Assembly: GCF_041260155.1 (NCBI RefSeq)
Contig: NC_091931.1
Location: 14,870,361-14,934,360 of the forward strand
Direction: 5' to 3'
Source: Ptychodera flava
Taxonomy: Eukaryota; Hemichordata; Enteropneusta; Ptychoderidae
DNA: 64,000 nt
The position numbers and the translations under genes were made by a program. This document shows positions 48,911 through 62,500 of the stretch, in pieces (position 1 is the first letter of the stretch; the number at the start of each line of letters is the position of its first letter). Below the pieces are notes generated by a model, which worked only from the letters and a program-made list of their open reading frames with translations, ran no database searches and was not told the origin of the DNA.

Positions 48911-51900
48911 GTAGGAATGGTAACTTGTGGAGAAATCATTGCAACTTCGTCGGCCAAGCGTGTTTCTTCGAGGCAGAGACCCTCTCTTGAAACATCTCGA
49001 CGTGGAGCACAGGATATTGCATGCAATATTCGTCATGAAGTTATGACCAATATATGTCATGTATTCAACATTTCTTAATTATACAAGCCTTGCCTGTGTC
49101 TTGTGTTTGCTTATTACTTTAACCTCGCTATATACATGTGTATAATACTTCAAAGAAAACAGTCTACAGTGTATATATGTTTATTATCCTCCCTAATCCC
49201 CTCATTAATTTGTTCTAGCGATCACCAAAGCAGGGGCTTATTGTCCCGACCAAATAACTCGTTAGCAGCTGATAAGGGTGAAAGGTAGCTTAATAGCTAA
49301 TAACTAGTTATTTGGTCAGAGCGGTAGGCCTACGCGTTGGTGATCGGTAGAACAAATTAATGAAGGGGATTGGGGAGGGCAATCAACAGATATGCACTGT
49401 TGCACTTTGAAACACCAGGTAGCTAGAGTAAAGTAATAGGCACACACACGACGCAGGTAAGGTTTGTATAATAAAAAAGTTTCATACATTTACATTTATC
49501 GATCGAGATAGACGAATATTGCTTGCAATACCCTCTGCGTGGAGCTAATTACTTAGTGGTTTGGTCTTTGCACAGAAGGTGGGTATAAAACGATGGCTGA
49601 GAGTTTTTTTCAAAATTCAAATTCAATACATGAAAACGAGGCACGACAAGCGCCATCTGGGTCGGATATTTATGATGGCTAGTTTTTCTTATCTGTTTTG
49701 AGTTCTTCACCGAAGATTGCTTTCTCATTTCATATTTTCGATCTCGATCATTTGTTTGTAATCTGAACCGTGAAAGGCATTAATCTGGCGACCACATAAT
49801 TACAGTAGCATGGTTATTTTTTGATCATATGATAACAAAAGCGCAGGATTTTATAACGGGTAAAATACTTCCTTTTAGTCAATATTACGATCTTATTGGA
49901 AGACAAGTGCTAGCAATATGACCAGCCATCGTAACCCTAACGGAAAAAATAGTGAGTATTTTTTCACTTGACTATTTTGACCTAATATTATATATATTTA
50001 GACCTATTATTTAGAAAAGTAAGGTTTCATAGAGCTTGTTCTTAAATAGATAATATTACAATAGCAAAATCACTGCTTTAATCAAGTCTTATCGGGATGT
50101 TCTTGTTATGAGAAAAATGAAAATGAGAGTAAAAGAGCGCCTGTCTTATTGAAATTTGGCCGATGTATCTTCATTCTATTTTCTATATGTCGTGCAGAAC
50201 ATAACCTTGATTGAAGTGAGGAGCGTTGTAAAAATCCCTGTGGAGCAACTGCAAAACCCTGAAACAAGCAACCTGACGGACTACGTACTCTTCCCTTCGA
50301 GCAACTGTAAGTATTTCCGGTGTATTATTGATACACCGATCTCGAATCTCGCGAGTGCGTAGTGTCATTGGAGATGGAGGACCGGAAGTACGACAAAAGA
50401 ATGAACGACGCCCATGCCATGCTGCGACACACAACGAACGTATTTTCTGATTTAAAAAAACACCAAAATATCTGAGAAGCAAATCTCATTGCACATAAAA
50501 CCTAACCAGGCAATTTGTGAATCTTTACGAAATAAGGAGACACGATAACGTAGATATTGTAACACGACTGAATAATTGGATATCGTATTAATGTTGATTT
50601 AATCAGCAAATGTAAGCTCATCTACTTTTCTCTTTTTTTGCAATACATTTGTTTTTATGGATAATTTGTAAAATTTCGATTTTAAGCTACATGACACTGA
50701 ACAATTTTGATAAATTTGAACTGTAATAAGATAAAATTCTCCCAAATCAGTTCCAATCGTGTTTTGTGTAGCTCTTTTCGGTCAATGCAGCCATAAGTAT
50801 AAGACAATCCTACAAGGTGATCCTAGTCTTAGATCAGTCACGTGTGGCTTCTGTTTTCATGAATAACAAAATTAATGATAATTGAGAAGTGTGACAGATA
50901 CTGACTGAACGTACCACAGAAATGACTGAACTTCCTCTGATGTGTGTAAGGTAACACACTTTTGTATTGTCACTAAAATACCCGATTTTGTTTTGAAATC
51001 CAACCTTGCCTAAGCCTACCGGTCCTTTGTTGTTTTTCATCGTTGCTAGGCAGTTTACATTTGTACATTTGGGTACACATCATCACCACATTCTTCTTTC
51101 GTCACCCTGGAAATCTGACCATGACGTGTAAATCGCAAACAACCGATTTCGACCAAGACGACAAGATGTCCTTCGAAACGTCCATTCAAGGCGGGGATGA
51201 CATGCTTGTTGATGCCAACATAATTCGGGCCGGTACGAAAGACGCACAAGGTATGTCAGTTTGAGGGGTATGGTGGACTGCCGAAAACAGTCTCGCCTCC
51301 ATGGCTCCATTGCAGCACACATGTTAGCAAACCTACAGACGTAATTTCTTTCATCAACTGGTAGATGACGAATACAAATGAGGATACACAAACCAAACTG
51401 GACATTTTTGTGTACTTTTGCCAACTCCATTTTTCGGATATCCATTTTTTCATTATAATTCACTAGTTGTAACTCATTTAAATTTAAGATTTTTTCGATA
51501 CCAATTTTCCTACTTTGACCAGACTCTTCGTTCAAGTACAAGAAGTCAGGTCTGCAAGTTCATTGATTAACTGCAGGGGTACTTCTTCCGCCCATAGTGA
51601 TTTGACGAGAAGAGCAAAGTGCAACACGATTATCGTTCCTATGTATGTATGTATGTATGTATGTATGTATGTATGTATGTATGTATGTATGTATGTATGT
51701 ATGTATGTATGTATGTATGTATGTATGTATGTATGTATGTATGTATGTATGTGTGTGTGTGTGAGTGTGCACATCAATCCATCCATCCATCCATCCATCC
51801 ATCCATCCATCCATCCATCCATCCATACATACATACATACATATATACATACATACATACACACACACATATTTTGTGTGTGCGCGCGCGCGTTTGTGTG

Positions 51901-54629
51901 TGTGTGTGTCACAGTGTGTGTTAACAAAAGCACAAGTTGTTAATAGTGAACCAAGAAGTACTAAATACTGAGCTCTTATACGCATTAGCACGTAAACACA
52001 TATACTTGTCAAACACTCAGGAATGCAAAGTGCAGCGAGGGTTTTGGGTGCACGTCAAATATATGAAGCGATGTGTCATTACCGACCGTTTTATTCTTTC
52101 GCTGTCAGGTTCTCAAGAAGTATCCAAAGCAATGCATCCTTTGCCAAGTTCTTGGTACTCGATGGGCGGAGCAATTTATCACATGTTTTTCCCTAACTTC
52201 AAGGCTGAACCTCAAGTTCAGCTTCAATGCCTCATCTACTATTCCACGATTGGTGTAGAGACTAACATGTACTCGCCCGTCGTAACCTTATTCCCAAAAG
52301 GTAATGCCTGCAATGAGTTTTGAATAATCTAAAAATCGAAATTGTCACGGTTTCCTATATTTCATCCCTTGTCTTTGCCCAAATATCATATTTACTTTCA
52401 TGTCAAGTATTTCTGGTACATCCATTACAAGGGCGCCCATTTTCTTTCGTTCAATACGCTTTGCCGAAACGACGTCAGAAACTGCGTTAGTAGCCATGTA
52501 AAGTCCCCATGCAGCGACAAGGAGCGTTGTCTCTATTTGTGAAATAACAATAGACTTGAATTCAAACAGACTGCAAGTTATCGTCATTTTGTCATTCTTA
52601 TTGTACGTGTACTGATATCCGCAGGATGTATATTGTGTATACTAGTCATGAAGCTCCAGCAAAAAGTAGGGGAAGATCATTTATTGAGCATTCTAGAAAT
52701 AAGTTTGTCACATTCAAAAGTAAACAGGGTCGGGTAGGCAGGCAACCTTTGGAGGAGCACACAGTATTAGCCCAGACCGAGATATGTACGCGTACACGGC
52801 TTGTCTTTCTTTAATTGTTAAAGCAATGTCACAGTTTATACTTACACCCTGTAACAGCACAGTCACGGTGACAGACAGTGTAGATGCCAACGTGTCCAGT
52901 GGGTGAATTGCCCTGTGGGAATCCCTTTGTCACATCTAATTCTCAGTCAGTGCAAACATGAGAAGAATTTTCTTCACAAAGCTGGTTTTCTTAGAACAAA
53001 AAATAAGGAATTTTACAAGGGTGTCGAACTAACTCCGTCATTTTCCAAGAATGCTTGTATAAAAATGTCGCTTGCACTTCTTTGATTAGGGAATGTTGAT
53101 TTACATAAATCTTACGATTTCTCTTAGTTTTTCGATAAATTGTGATGCTTGGCGAAAAAATGAAAGGATGTTTTCATAATTTGAAAGTGACTGTCATAAT
53201 CACATAAATTTAATACAAGAACTAGAATTTTCCCTCATTCGAAATAAATGCCACGTCGTTCTCTGTTGAAGGCTGTCCCCCGGATAGATTTGGCGGGAAA
53301 TGTGAGAACACCTGCCACTGTCAAAATGGCGCTTCGTGTCATAGTTTCAATGGCGATTGCCTTTGCGCCAAAGGTTGGAGTGGCGTAAACTGCACAGACG
53401 GTAAGTTTTCTGGTTTAGCACTCATACCCTAGCGTAGCTCGTATATCACGTGTAACATCATACATGTATCTCACTTTTAGTACTTATAATCTATTATTTA
53501 CGGAGGACATAGCTTTGTAAACCAGTAGCTTATGCATCCAGCATACATAATCTTCGGCACAAGAGCCATACAGCGTGGTTTGTCGTCAAATTAATGAAAC
53601 CATCGAAGGCGTCTTTACATATCATTTGAAATTAGTTATATAGGCACCAGGTCATGTTTACGTCTCGGGCATTAAAAACGAAATAATATTAATGCAAGTT
53701 TTAGTCGTTTATGTAAGATTGCGATTATAATGCATGTTTGCTATCTTCTTACATTAGTTACCCCAACGATAGAAATCCAACAGCATCCTGAAATCGTCTT
53801 TGTGAACGACACACTGAGTTTGAGGTGTGACGTGTACGGAGTCACCGTCGAGAGCATGTCGTGGTCTGTAGGGGGCGTTACTCTCGCACAAAAGACAAAT
53901 AATCTACCAAGAACTCTTGAAAGGTAAGCTGATTTGTGAATTCAAGACTGATAGGTGTGCGTACATTTAATTAAGCATGAACTTTTATTGTATCAAGTTT
54001 GACAGAAAATTGTTTAATTTCGTTGGCCATATAATGTCAAACTTCACCTAAGTGATTGTTGCATGCACTTGATGTTGACATGGAGCTATAGGAACAAGGT
54101 CTAGAATTTGCAGTGAAATTAGTAGTTAATTAATTAATTAATTAATTAATTAATTAATTAATGCTTGTAAACTCTAGTTAACATAAATGGTAATGTAAAC
54201 CACATGGCTTCATGTCTGTTCGTTTCATAGGTCAACTTTGAGATTTGTCACAGGAGGCGTCTTCAATGATGGAGGCGAAACCTACACATGCGAGGTAGTT
54301 GACGATGTAGGCGACGTCCTCTCGAGATCTATAACCGTCCCTGTCACAGGTTAGTGTTGTTTTTAATTAACATTACAATAGTGTCTCCCATGACTGTCAA
54401 GGGTAAGAAATAGGCACCAATTGACAGTATGGGCTTTCACCAATTCATTGTCAGTATAACATTGGCAAGAGAAAGATTATAAAATTTGAATGTAGTTCCG
54501 CAGATGAGAGTTTCACAAAAGTGTTTTGACAAGACACAAAAGAAGATTATATGAACTCTAGAACAAGGGTCAAACTCTTGAAAATTGTACTGGTTTATGG
54601 GTATATAACATTATATTCATTACACAAAC

Positions 54630-54662
<33 letters not shown>

Positions 54663-54775
54663 TGTATGTATGTATGTATGTATGTATGTATGTATGTATG
54701 TATGTATGTATGTATGTATGTATGTATGTATGTATGTATGTATGTATGTGTGTATGTATAGTATGTATGTGTATG

Positions 54776-54866
<91 letters not shown>

Positions 54867-55844
54867 ATAAACTAATCGTGCTGCTGTCATATCTTCATCA
54901 TTCATATGACACAATCATAGAGAACCCATAATGATCTATTGCTTGCACTTGCATGACGTTACTTTATATCATTGCTGTATTTATTTCCATCCGAGTGAAT
55001 TTAAACTGTTTAACTACTTTTGACTATATATATATACCGTATATATCTCGATGACCTAGTTGTAGATATGCAATAGTGCCTAGATCTGAACGTACACTAG
55101 TATTTCGTACTTACACCTTGTTAACAATGTCGACAGGTAGACAGCGAATCGACGTGTCGCCGAAAAACACGGTCGCCCCTTCCGGAAGTGACGTCTTGCT
55201 TCATTGTTCCGTCCGTGATAGAGTCGGCAATCTGACCTGGTTCATGGCAAACGACGTACTTGTTGCGGTGACAGGTACATCTGTCGAAAAGCCCTCTCAT
55301 GTGGCAGACGGTCGCTACAGTCTACGCGGCGAAGTCAGTGACGGGGAATATGATTTACGTATTTCAAAAGTCCAGATTGAAGATGCAGGGTTATATTACT
55401 GTGAGATCGGACCTACAGAGTATCAGGATGGCGTAAAGAGTGAAACTGCACAGGTTATGATAATTGGTGATGTTTCTTATTTATGCCATACTGTGTAAAT
55501 TTCTTACTATAATAAGTCATATCTATAATTAATTTCATTTCATCTTGTCGCGTAAGTTCAAATACCCAGTATGTATCTTATGTACATGTACGTACGTCAT
55601 TATGCAACTAAGTTGGGAGTGAAATGAATAACTATTTTTTGAGATTAGGCTTTTGGTGGCTAAAATTCCATTCGTAATTGCTGAGATCGTTTCTATTTTG
55701 TACATCAGTGACAGCATCCGATGGCGTAATAAAAGCTCACATAGCTAACTCAAATGGCGGAAGCACTAAGCAATGCAAACAAAGAATGTGGTACACGCTA
55801 CAGAATGTCGGAATGTTCTTGTTTGTAATCAGGTGTCGGCAAGC

Positions 55845-55929
<85 letters not shown>

Positions 55930-56522
55930 TATAAAGGCTCACTTGATATTAATCTAGCAACTTAATTTTCAAATAATACATGTTTTGTTGTTAATTTAAG
56001 TGTACATCTTGTCCATAGAACAACCAAGTGCCGTACAGATCGTTAATTGGGCCGACACATTCCACAATCGGTCGTTGACAGATAGCGAACCAATCAGCTT
56101 TATGTGTATTGCATGGGACGCCAATCCGCCGGTTCAAATCCTTTGGTACATGGACGGCCGGCAAATTCGAGAGAACGTGAGAGCGGAGATCGAGTCGAGT
56201 TCCAGACGCGGATTGTACAACACGAAGAGCCGAATCACGATCACGCCCACGTATCACAACGCAGGATCGAACTTGTCCTGCGAGGCTAGGAGTGACGCAT
56301 TAGAATATACGAACACAGATGTCATTCAGCTGAAGAACATACGATGTAAGTGAGACAAACATTTTACAACGTAAAGTGGAGTGTGTTTTTGCAATTTGTA
56401 TCAGACCAAGACCGTCGTATAGTGGTGCGTCCTATAATAGGACAAAAGAAAGCTTGATCTGTCTGAAGAATTCGAAGATCTGAATTCGAAGTAACAAATG
56501 TTATAACTTTGTAATTGAAGTG

Positions 56523-56586
<64 letters not shown>

Positions 56587-59500
56587 TATATATATATATA
56601 ACCGTAGAATTTGTCGAATAGAATTAAGTCCATATTTAGAAATCATTTATGAATGCACTGTTTAGCATTGAGCTGATTACCCTATCGTAGGTTTCTTACG
56701 TACTGTAAGGTTGTTGTAGTATGGAAATCCGGTCACGACATGCGACATGCGACCTGCGACTTCAAAACTGCGACCTGCGTCCTGTGTTTTTGTCAAATTA
56801 AACCTGCGACTTCCGGGTGCTCTGGCCTAGCTGCCACCTGCGAGTTTGAAACTGCGACCTGCGAGATCACGACCTGATCCATGATTTTAGGTATTTAGTT
56901 TTTATTGAGCGTAATGAAAGCGGTCACAAGTAATATCAGTGATAGGTGGTGTCATTTAGGCGAGAGTTGAACTTCGATGACACAGCTGTGTTGGATTACG
57001 AGTTGTTCGGTTGCTTTCTAAGGCCGCGTTCAAAAACAATGGTGAGGGGGCTGGAGGAATTCAGGGGGGATTCGAAAATTGGGGGAGGACCTGAAAATAT
57101 TTTGACTCCCAACATTTTGATGTCGTCCAACAGTTCTAATGTTAGTAATAATTAAACAAAATCTAGAACCATTTTGTCATATTTTATGTCTTTAATCTCG
57201 AAAAAGTCTAAAAATGTATGAATACCATTAAATTTCGTAGAACAAGTTGCTCTTGTAATGGGATAGGAGCCAGAACTGTTAATAATTTTTTTTCAATATT
57301 CTATCGCAATGTATCAAATACTGTTTCTTGGCGTCTCTCTACAGCATGCTGAAAAACACAATATTCAGGTTGTCAACAAAGCCTGTTCGTCTAAATATTT
57401 GTGACAATTGAATGATGCAAATGCACGGTACACGTAGGCTGTGTTGGCAAGCTGAATACTGGATAGCTCAACATTCTGTAGGGAATAGAACAAGAACACA
57501 ATTGTATAAACTGAACAAAAATATTGTCAAAATAAAAAGTTAATACAACTACTGCCCTGCTACTACAAACTGGCAGTGACAGTGTACATGTAGCTTGACT
57601 CTGCTGTAGTTTAAGAAGAGTTTCGGTCATGGACACTCAGTTGACAGTGAAACATACATCTACTTGTACACAAGATCCAGCCAGAGAGCAACACATAGAA
57701 GACTAGGGGACTAACAGTTACCATGGATTTTTGAATTCTGGCATATGAGAATAATCAAATATTAGAGAAAAAAGATGGGGTCACCATAATTGATCTTATA
57801 CAAATGTACGATGAAAAGTCAGTTTTTATAAAATCACTTAAAATCAATATATAAAACCATTCATTTCAAGTTCATGCATTGAATGAAATTTTCACATCTC
57901 ATTGTACCAATAACATAAAAGTAAAACTTTGAACAGTAAAGACTCTAATTTAAATGGAAAAAAGGGTGACTAAATGGAATCTTTTATTTTTATCAAATTT
58001 GCCATTATTACACCTAAAATTGCTGAGATTAAAACATTAATTACATGGAATATTTTAACCTTCCAGTATTGTCAATTTTGTAAAACATTTTATGAGTGGC
58101 ATCTAAGTTGTATGTCTTGTACTTTTGAAAAAAAAAATTGATGGGTCACTGTGCTCATTTTTTCACAATTTGGTTAAACGTAGCTAGGAATACACAATTT
58201 TCATACTCTCTCCATGATTGTCATTTTGTGTGCTTTTCAGCTGGTGCCATTGAACTGGCCAGAGTGGGATAAACTCAAGTCGGCTTAGACTGAGAAATCC
58301 AAAAAGTTCACTGATGCATTTAAAAATGAATCATTTAAGAACTTGCCCTAGGTATATGGCTCTACAACCTGCTGATAAGAGATAGTGTTGAACATTTGCG
58401 TGCAGAACGACACATTACATGTTTTTTTTACTCTGCGTGCATTCCTTATAAATATGCGGCTATATGGTAATTTGGGGGGACTTGAAAATTTTGAGGGTAT
58501 TGAGGGGGGCACTTGAAAATTTTTGAGGGTATTAAGGGGGGATCTGAAAAAAATAAGATTTCAATCGCGATTCCTCCAGGCCCCCCCCCCCATTTTTTGA
58601 ACGCGGCCTATTAAAGGAAAATGAGGGCAACTCCACACATCGGCTCTACCAAGATTGTTTAATATTATGATATGGTGAATAAAAGGATCATGCATTTATT
58701 TTGCGTGGAATACATGGCGAGACACGGTGAATCGATAGTGCTTGACATTAGTCATGTAATCTGGGTCCTCGGTAAACCGGTTTGTTGATTGAGGGACTTG
58801 TCTTAACGGTGTTTCGGAACCAAAAATGGGTTCCTTCATCAGTCGCTCTCTTGTTTTGTATCCCTTCCGCTTGGTTGTGTGACGAAGTCATCTTCGTCCA
58901 CGAGGAGGAGGACCAGATTCGTTATTGAGAGAGTTAGCCACTATGACTGACTCTATAGTGAGCGATCCGGTGTGTGGTGTCATATTACAATTAACATGAC
59001 CCAGCATCGACCGAGTTTCTGGACGATTATAAGGATTTTTTGTTTTAAGGCATATTTGGAGCGTTGCAAGTGCTCGTTATGTTAACAGTAAATGTTGTAC
59101 TAATCTGACAACGATTAGTTTGTTTTAGGCATTTAAATCGATTATCCGAACTTTTCCTTTATATTGACAAACACGCAGGTCGCATGTCGCAGTTGTGAAG
59201 TCGCAGGTCGCAGTTTGACAAACACGCAGGACGCAGGTCGCTGTTGTGAAGTCGCAGGTTACACCTAGGTCTAAATGCCGAAGTCGCAGGTCGCATGTTT
59301 CAAACTCGCAGGACGCAGGTCGCAGTTTTGAAGTCGCAGGTCGCATGTCGCATGTCGTGACCGGATTTCCATAGTTGTAGGGATTCCGAATGACTGTGAG
59401 AGACGCGGAACAAACTACTATACTGAAAAAGTTTAAATCGACAATTGTTTGCAAAACTGTTTCACATTTACTTATTTTTAGACAAACCGGTTGTGATCAT

Positions 59501-62500
59501 TATGGTGAGACCGCAACATCCGATAGAAGGAGATGACGTCAGTGTGACGTGTCATGTTCACGCAAATCCGAAAAGTACTGACGTAAACTTTGCGTGCGGA
59601 GATAATAAAGAAGTTCACGTTAAGGACGGTTGGCAGGAGCTTGAACTTCGTTTTAAAAATGTGAAAACTGAACCTAAAAACATCGAATGTACTTGTACGG
59701 CATATAATGAACTTGGATCGGGACGAACTTCCACCAACGTTCATGTCAGTCCTGGTAAGTAACACATAGAAAACACCGAACTCGCGAAGAACGTTCCTTT
59801 ACATGTGAGAAGCGTTGTGGCCACAAGTGACCTGACAAAAGTTGGCTGTGTTAGCTATGGTAGTAGTATACTCAGGAAGTTTTGAAGACGACCCAATGAG
59901 GATAATATTACACATCACATACTGTTCGGCTCCCTCTACTTGCTGCGACTTAAATGATCAGGTGCCATGGAGAAAAATCTGTTATCATAAGAAATTGGTG
60001 ATGAGATTTTAGCTGCCTGCTTCACGCGTAGATCTGGGTTCAGTTCGCGTCTTTTTCTGCGCCAACATTCGTGCAATAGATTTGCGTAGCAACGTATTCA
60101 ATAAGATGATGCTCTGCTAAAATAAAAGCAAGTGCAAAAGCACTATAGCTAGCTATAACCTATGTTATCTCTGACTGTCTGATTCTAACACTTCAGGGCT
60201 CATTTCTCATTTGCACTCACATTTTTTGCACTTATATTTTTTTCTTGAAATCTGGCGGAACAATTGTTTTTGCAACGATATATCGTTTATGCGCACTGTT
60301 TCCCCTAAGTTCCGCCTGGTCATCAATGACTTTGAATCCCATTCTCGTTTCAGATAACAGAAAGAGGTCACTCAGGGTCATCCTCTGTACGATTGTTCCT
60401 GTGGCAATCTTGCTGGTTATATTACCCCCGGTGACCTTCAAGTACAGAAGAGAGATTCGAATAGTGCTGCACCGTCTGTGTTCTAGATGGACCTCGATAG
60501 ATGGAGGTGAGTGTTATGAAAATATGTAGACTTATCGCAGTGTAATATTCGTATTTATGGATGTTACGTCAGAGAAAAGTACTCAAATAGCTGAAATCAA
60601 ATGAGGAAGTCCTAACAGTGATCCACCATTGTCACTGCCATTACCACCATTATGCATCAACGCCGCCCTCACCACCGCCCCGTCATCGTCCTCGTCGTCT
60701 TCATTATTTTACAAACACCGCCAGCTGTGTTTCTTGATGGGTGTTGTCTTCGTATTTGTTCACAGGTGACTGGAAATACGATGCCTTCGTTTGTTACAGA
60801 AGTGAGTCTGGCGGCTCGTCGCCGGAGGAATCGTTCGTGATCCGGGAGATGTTGCCAAGACTGGAGAACGACCATGGCTTCCGGCTCTGCGTCCACAGCA
60901 GGGACTTTCAAGTGGGAGCCGGTATGTATGAATCGTCAATACCATAAAGATCAAAATAAGCCCCGGAAGTCTAGAATATGAAGACTTTGAGCCTAGATGC
61001 AATATACATTGTTTCGGCCACTGCAGTTCCATGTGTGGAATTACTGAGGCAATTGAGGCTTCTAGGCTATAGGGAGCCGTTATTATTTACGGCCTGGGGG
61101 TCGGAGAAATCTGAGGGGGATCACACAAACACATTGAAAGCTAGAAGGGGGGTTGTCAAAATGTGGAGAGAAAGAAGGGGGTCAATTTTTGGCGAAAAAT
61201 AAATTGAAACACCTCTAAAATTGCACCATTTCACACATCAATTCCTCAAAATTTTCGAGGAATTGTTGTGTAATACACCCTCTCTGGTGCTCTCCCCTTT
61301 GGCTGTTCTAACACTTCTACTTATTGAAAACACCTCTTAGATTGCACAAGACTGCACCATTGCACACATCAACTTCTCAAAATTTTCCACGCAAGCGAGG
61401 GGACAGCCTCTCTGACACTTTCCTCTCAGCCTCCCATTCCCTTGTGTACTTTCAAATTCTTCCCCGTCAGATATCTTAGTGAAAACCCTGTCATGATACC
61501 AATTCGAAATAAACAATACTTTATGGTTGGATATTGGTTATAGTGTGAACTTTTATATCTATATTTTGTTGCGACCTTGAATTTCATTTTGTTGGTTTCA
61601 CCTTTTTCAACCGTCATGAGATAACCGATGATGATCTGGCAGCCTGAACACGATTTGGGATAATTGGATTTTCATTTTTTTCAAATTTCTCAAAAGTGTT
61701 AGCTGCCATATAGCTGAATGTTGCAATATCGCAAATTACACATCAAAATAAGTGTGCAATGTAAAAAGAAAAGCAGATGAGATTATATTTGTAGATTAAA
61801 TCAGCAATACTTCACTATCCAATAATCCTCAATTAGTTCCACGAGTCAGTGTTCGGGGTTACACCAGGATTTGAAAGTTCTTTCTCTGCTGTATTTTTGT
61901 ACATTTTATAAACACATGTATTGATATTTAACTTTTCTTAGTGGGGAGCAGTCAAAATTTATGTGTAAGAGAGGGGGTTACTTAAATTCACCATGGTTGG
62001 CAGGGGGGTTTACTCGAAATTTCAGATGAAATATCCATGACCTCCCCCCCGCCCTAAATCATCACGGTTCCCTTATGATCCATGGTCTGTTCCACAAGCA
62101 CATATAGGTAAATACGTGTACGTACTGTAACAACTCTTTCGGGCAAGTGTGTATTAGAAAGAGATATCCCTACTCTGTCCGCATAATGCTGCTTACGGAC
62201 GGATGCTTTGAGCTTTAGCCCAACTGTACTACGTTGGGATAGATAAACCAGTCTTTGGAGGACCAGATACCTATATTGCGGTCAACTGTAAATATTTTAT
62301 CCGCTTGATCCATAGTCTGTGTCGTACCGTTGTTTCTTCATCGATATACAGTCATAATGTGAGCATGATTGTTAGGTGTGATTTTACAGGCTGTGCTGTG
62401 GTATGCTCGAGTTCGTAGCGTGCCAATTCCGACAAGACAGGTAGTCTGATTTTGAAGCGCTGTCAAATATGATTAAACTGGAGGACTGTTGTACTCTTGT

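Noticed and set aside
51054..51250. Alternative start of gene B exon 3 at the later AG (TAGGCAG|TTT)
   Set aside because: It breaks the reading frame with exon 2; the AG four bases earlier keeps frame and aligns with gene A.
51515..52012. 130-150-codon frames on both strands
   Set aside because: Generated by the compound microsatellite at 51.64-51.86 kb in a gene B intron.
59125..59454. 109-codon minus-strand frame rich in Cys-Asp-Leu-Arg repeats
   Set aside because: It translates the tandem words in the right arm of the foldback-like element.
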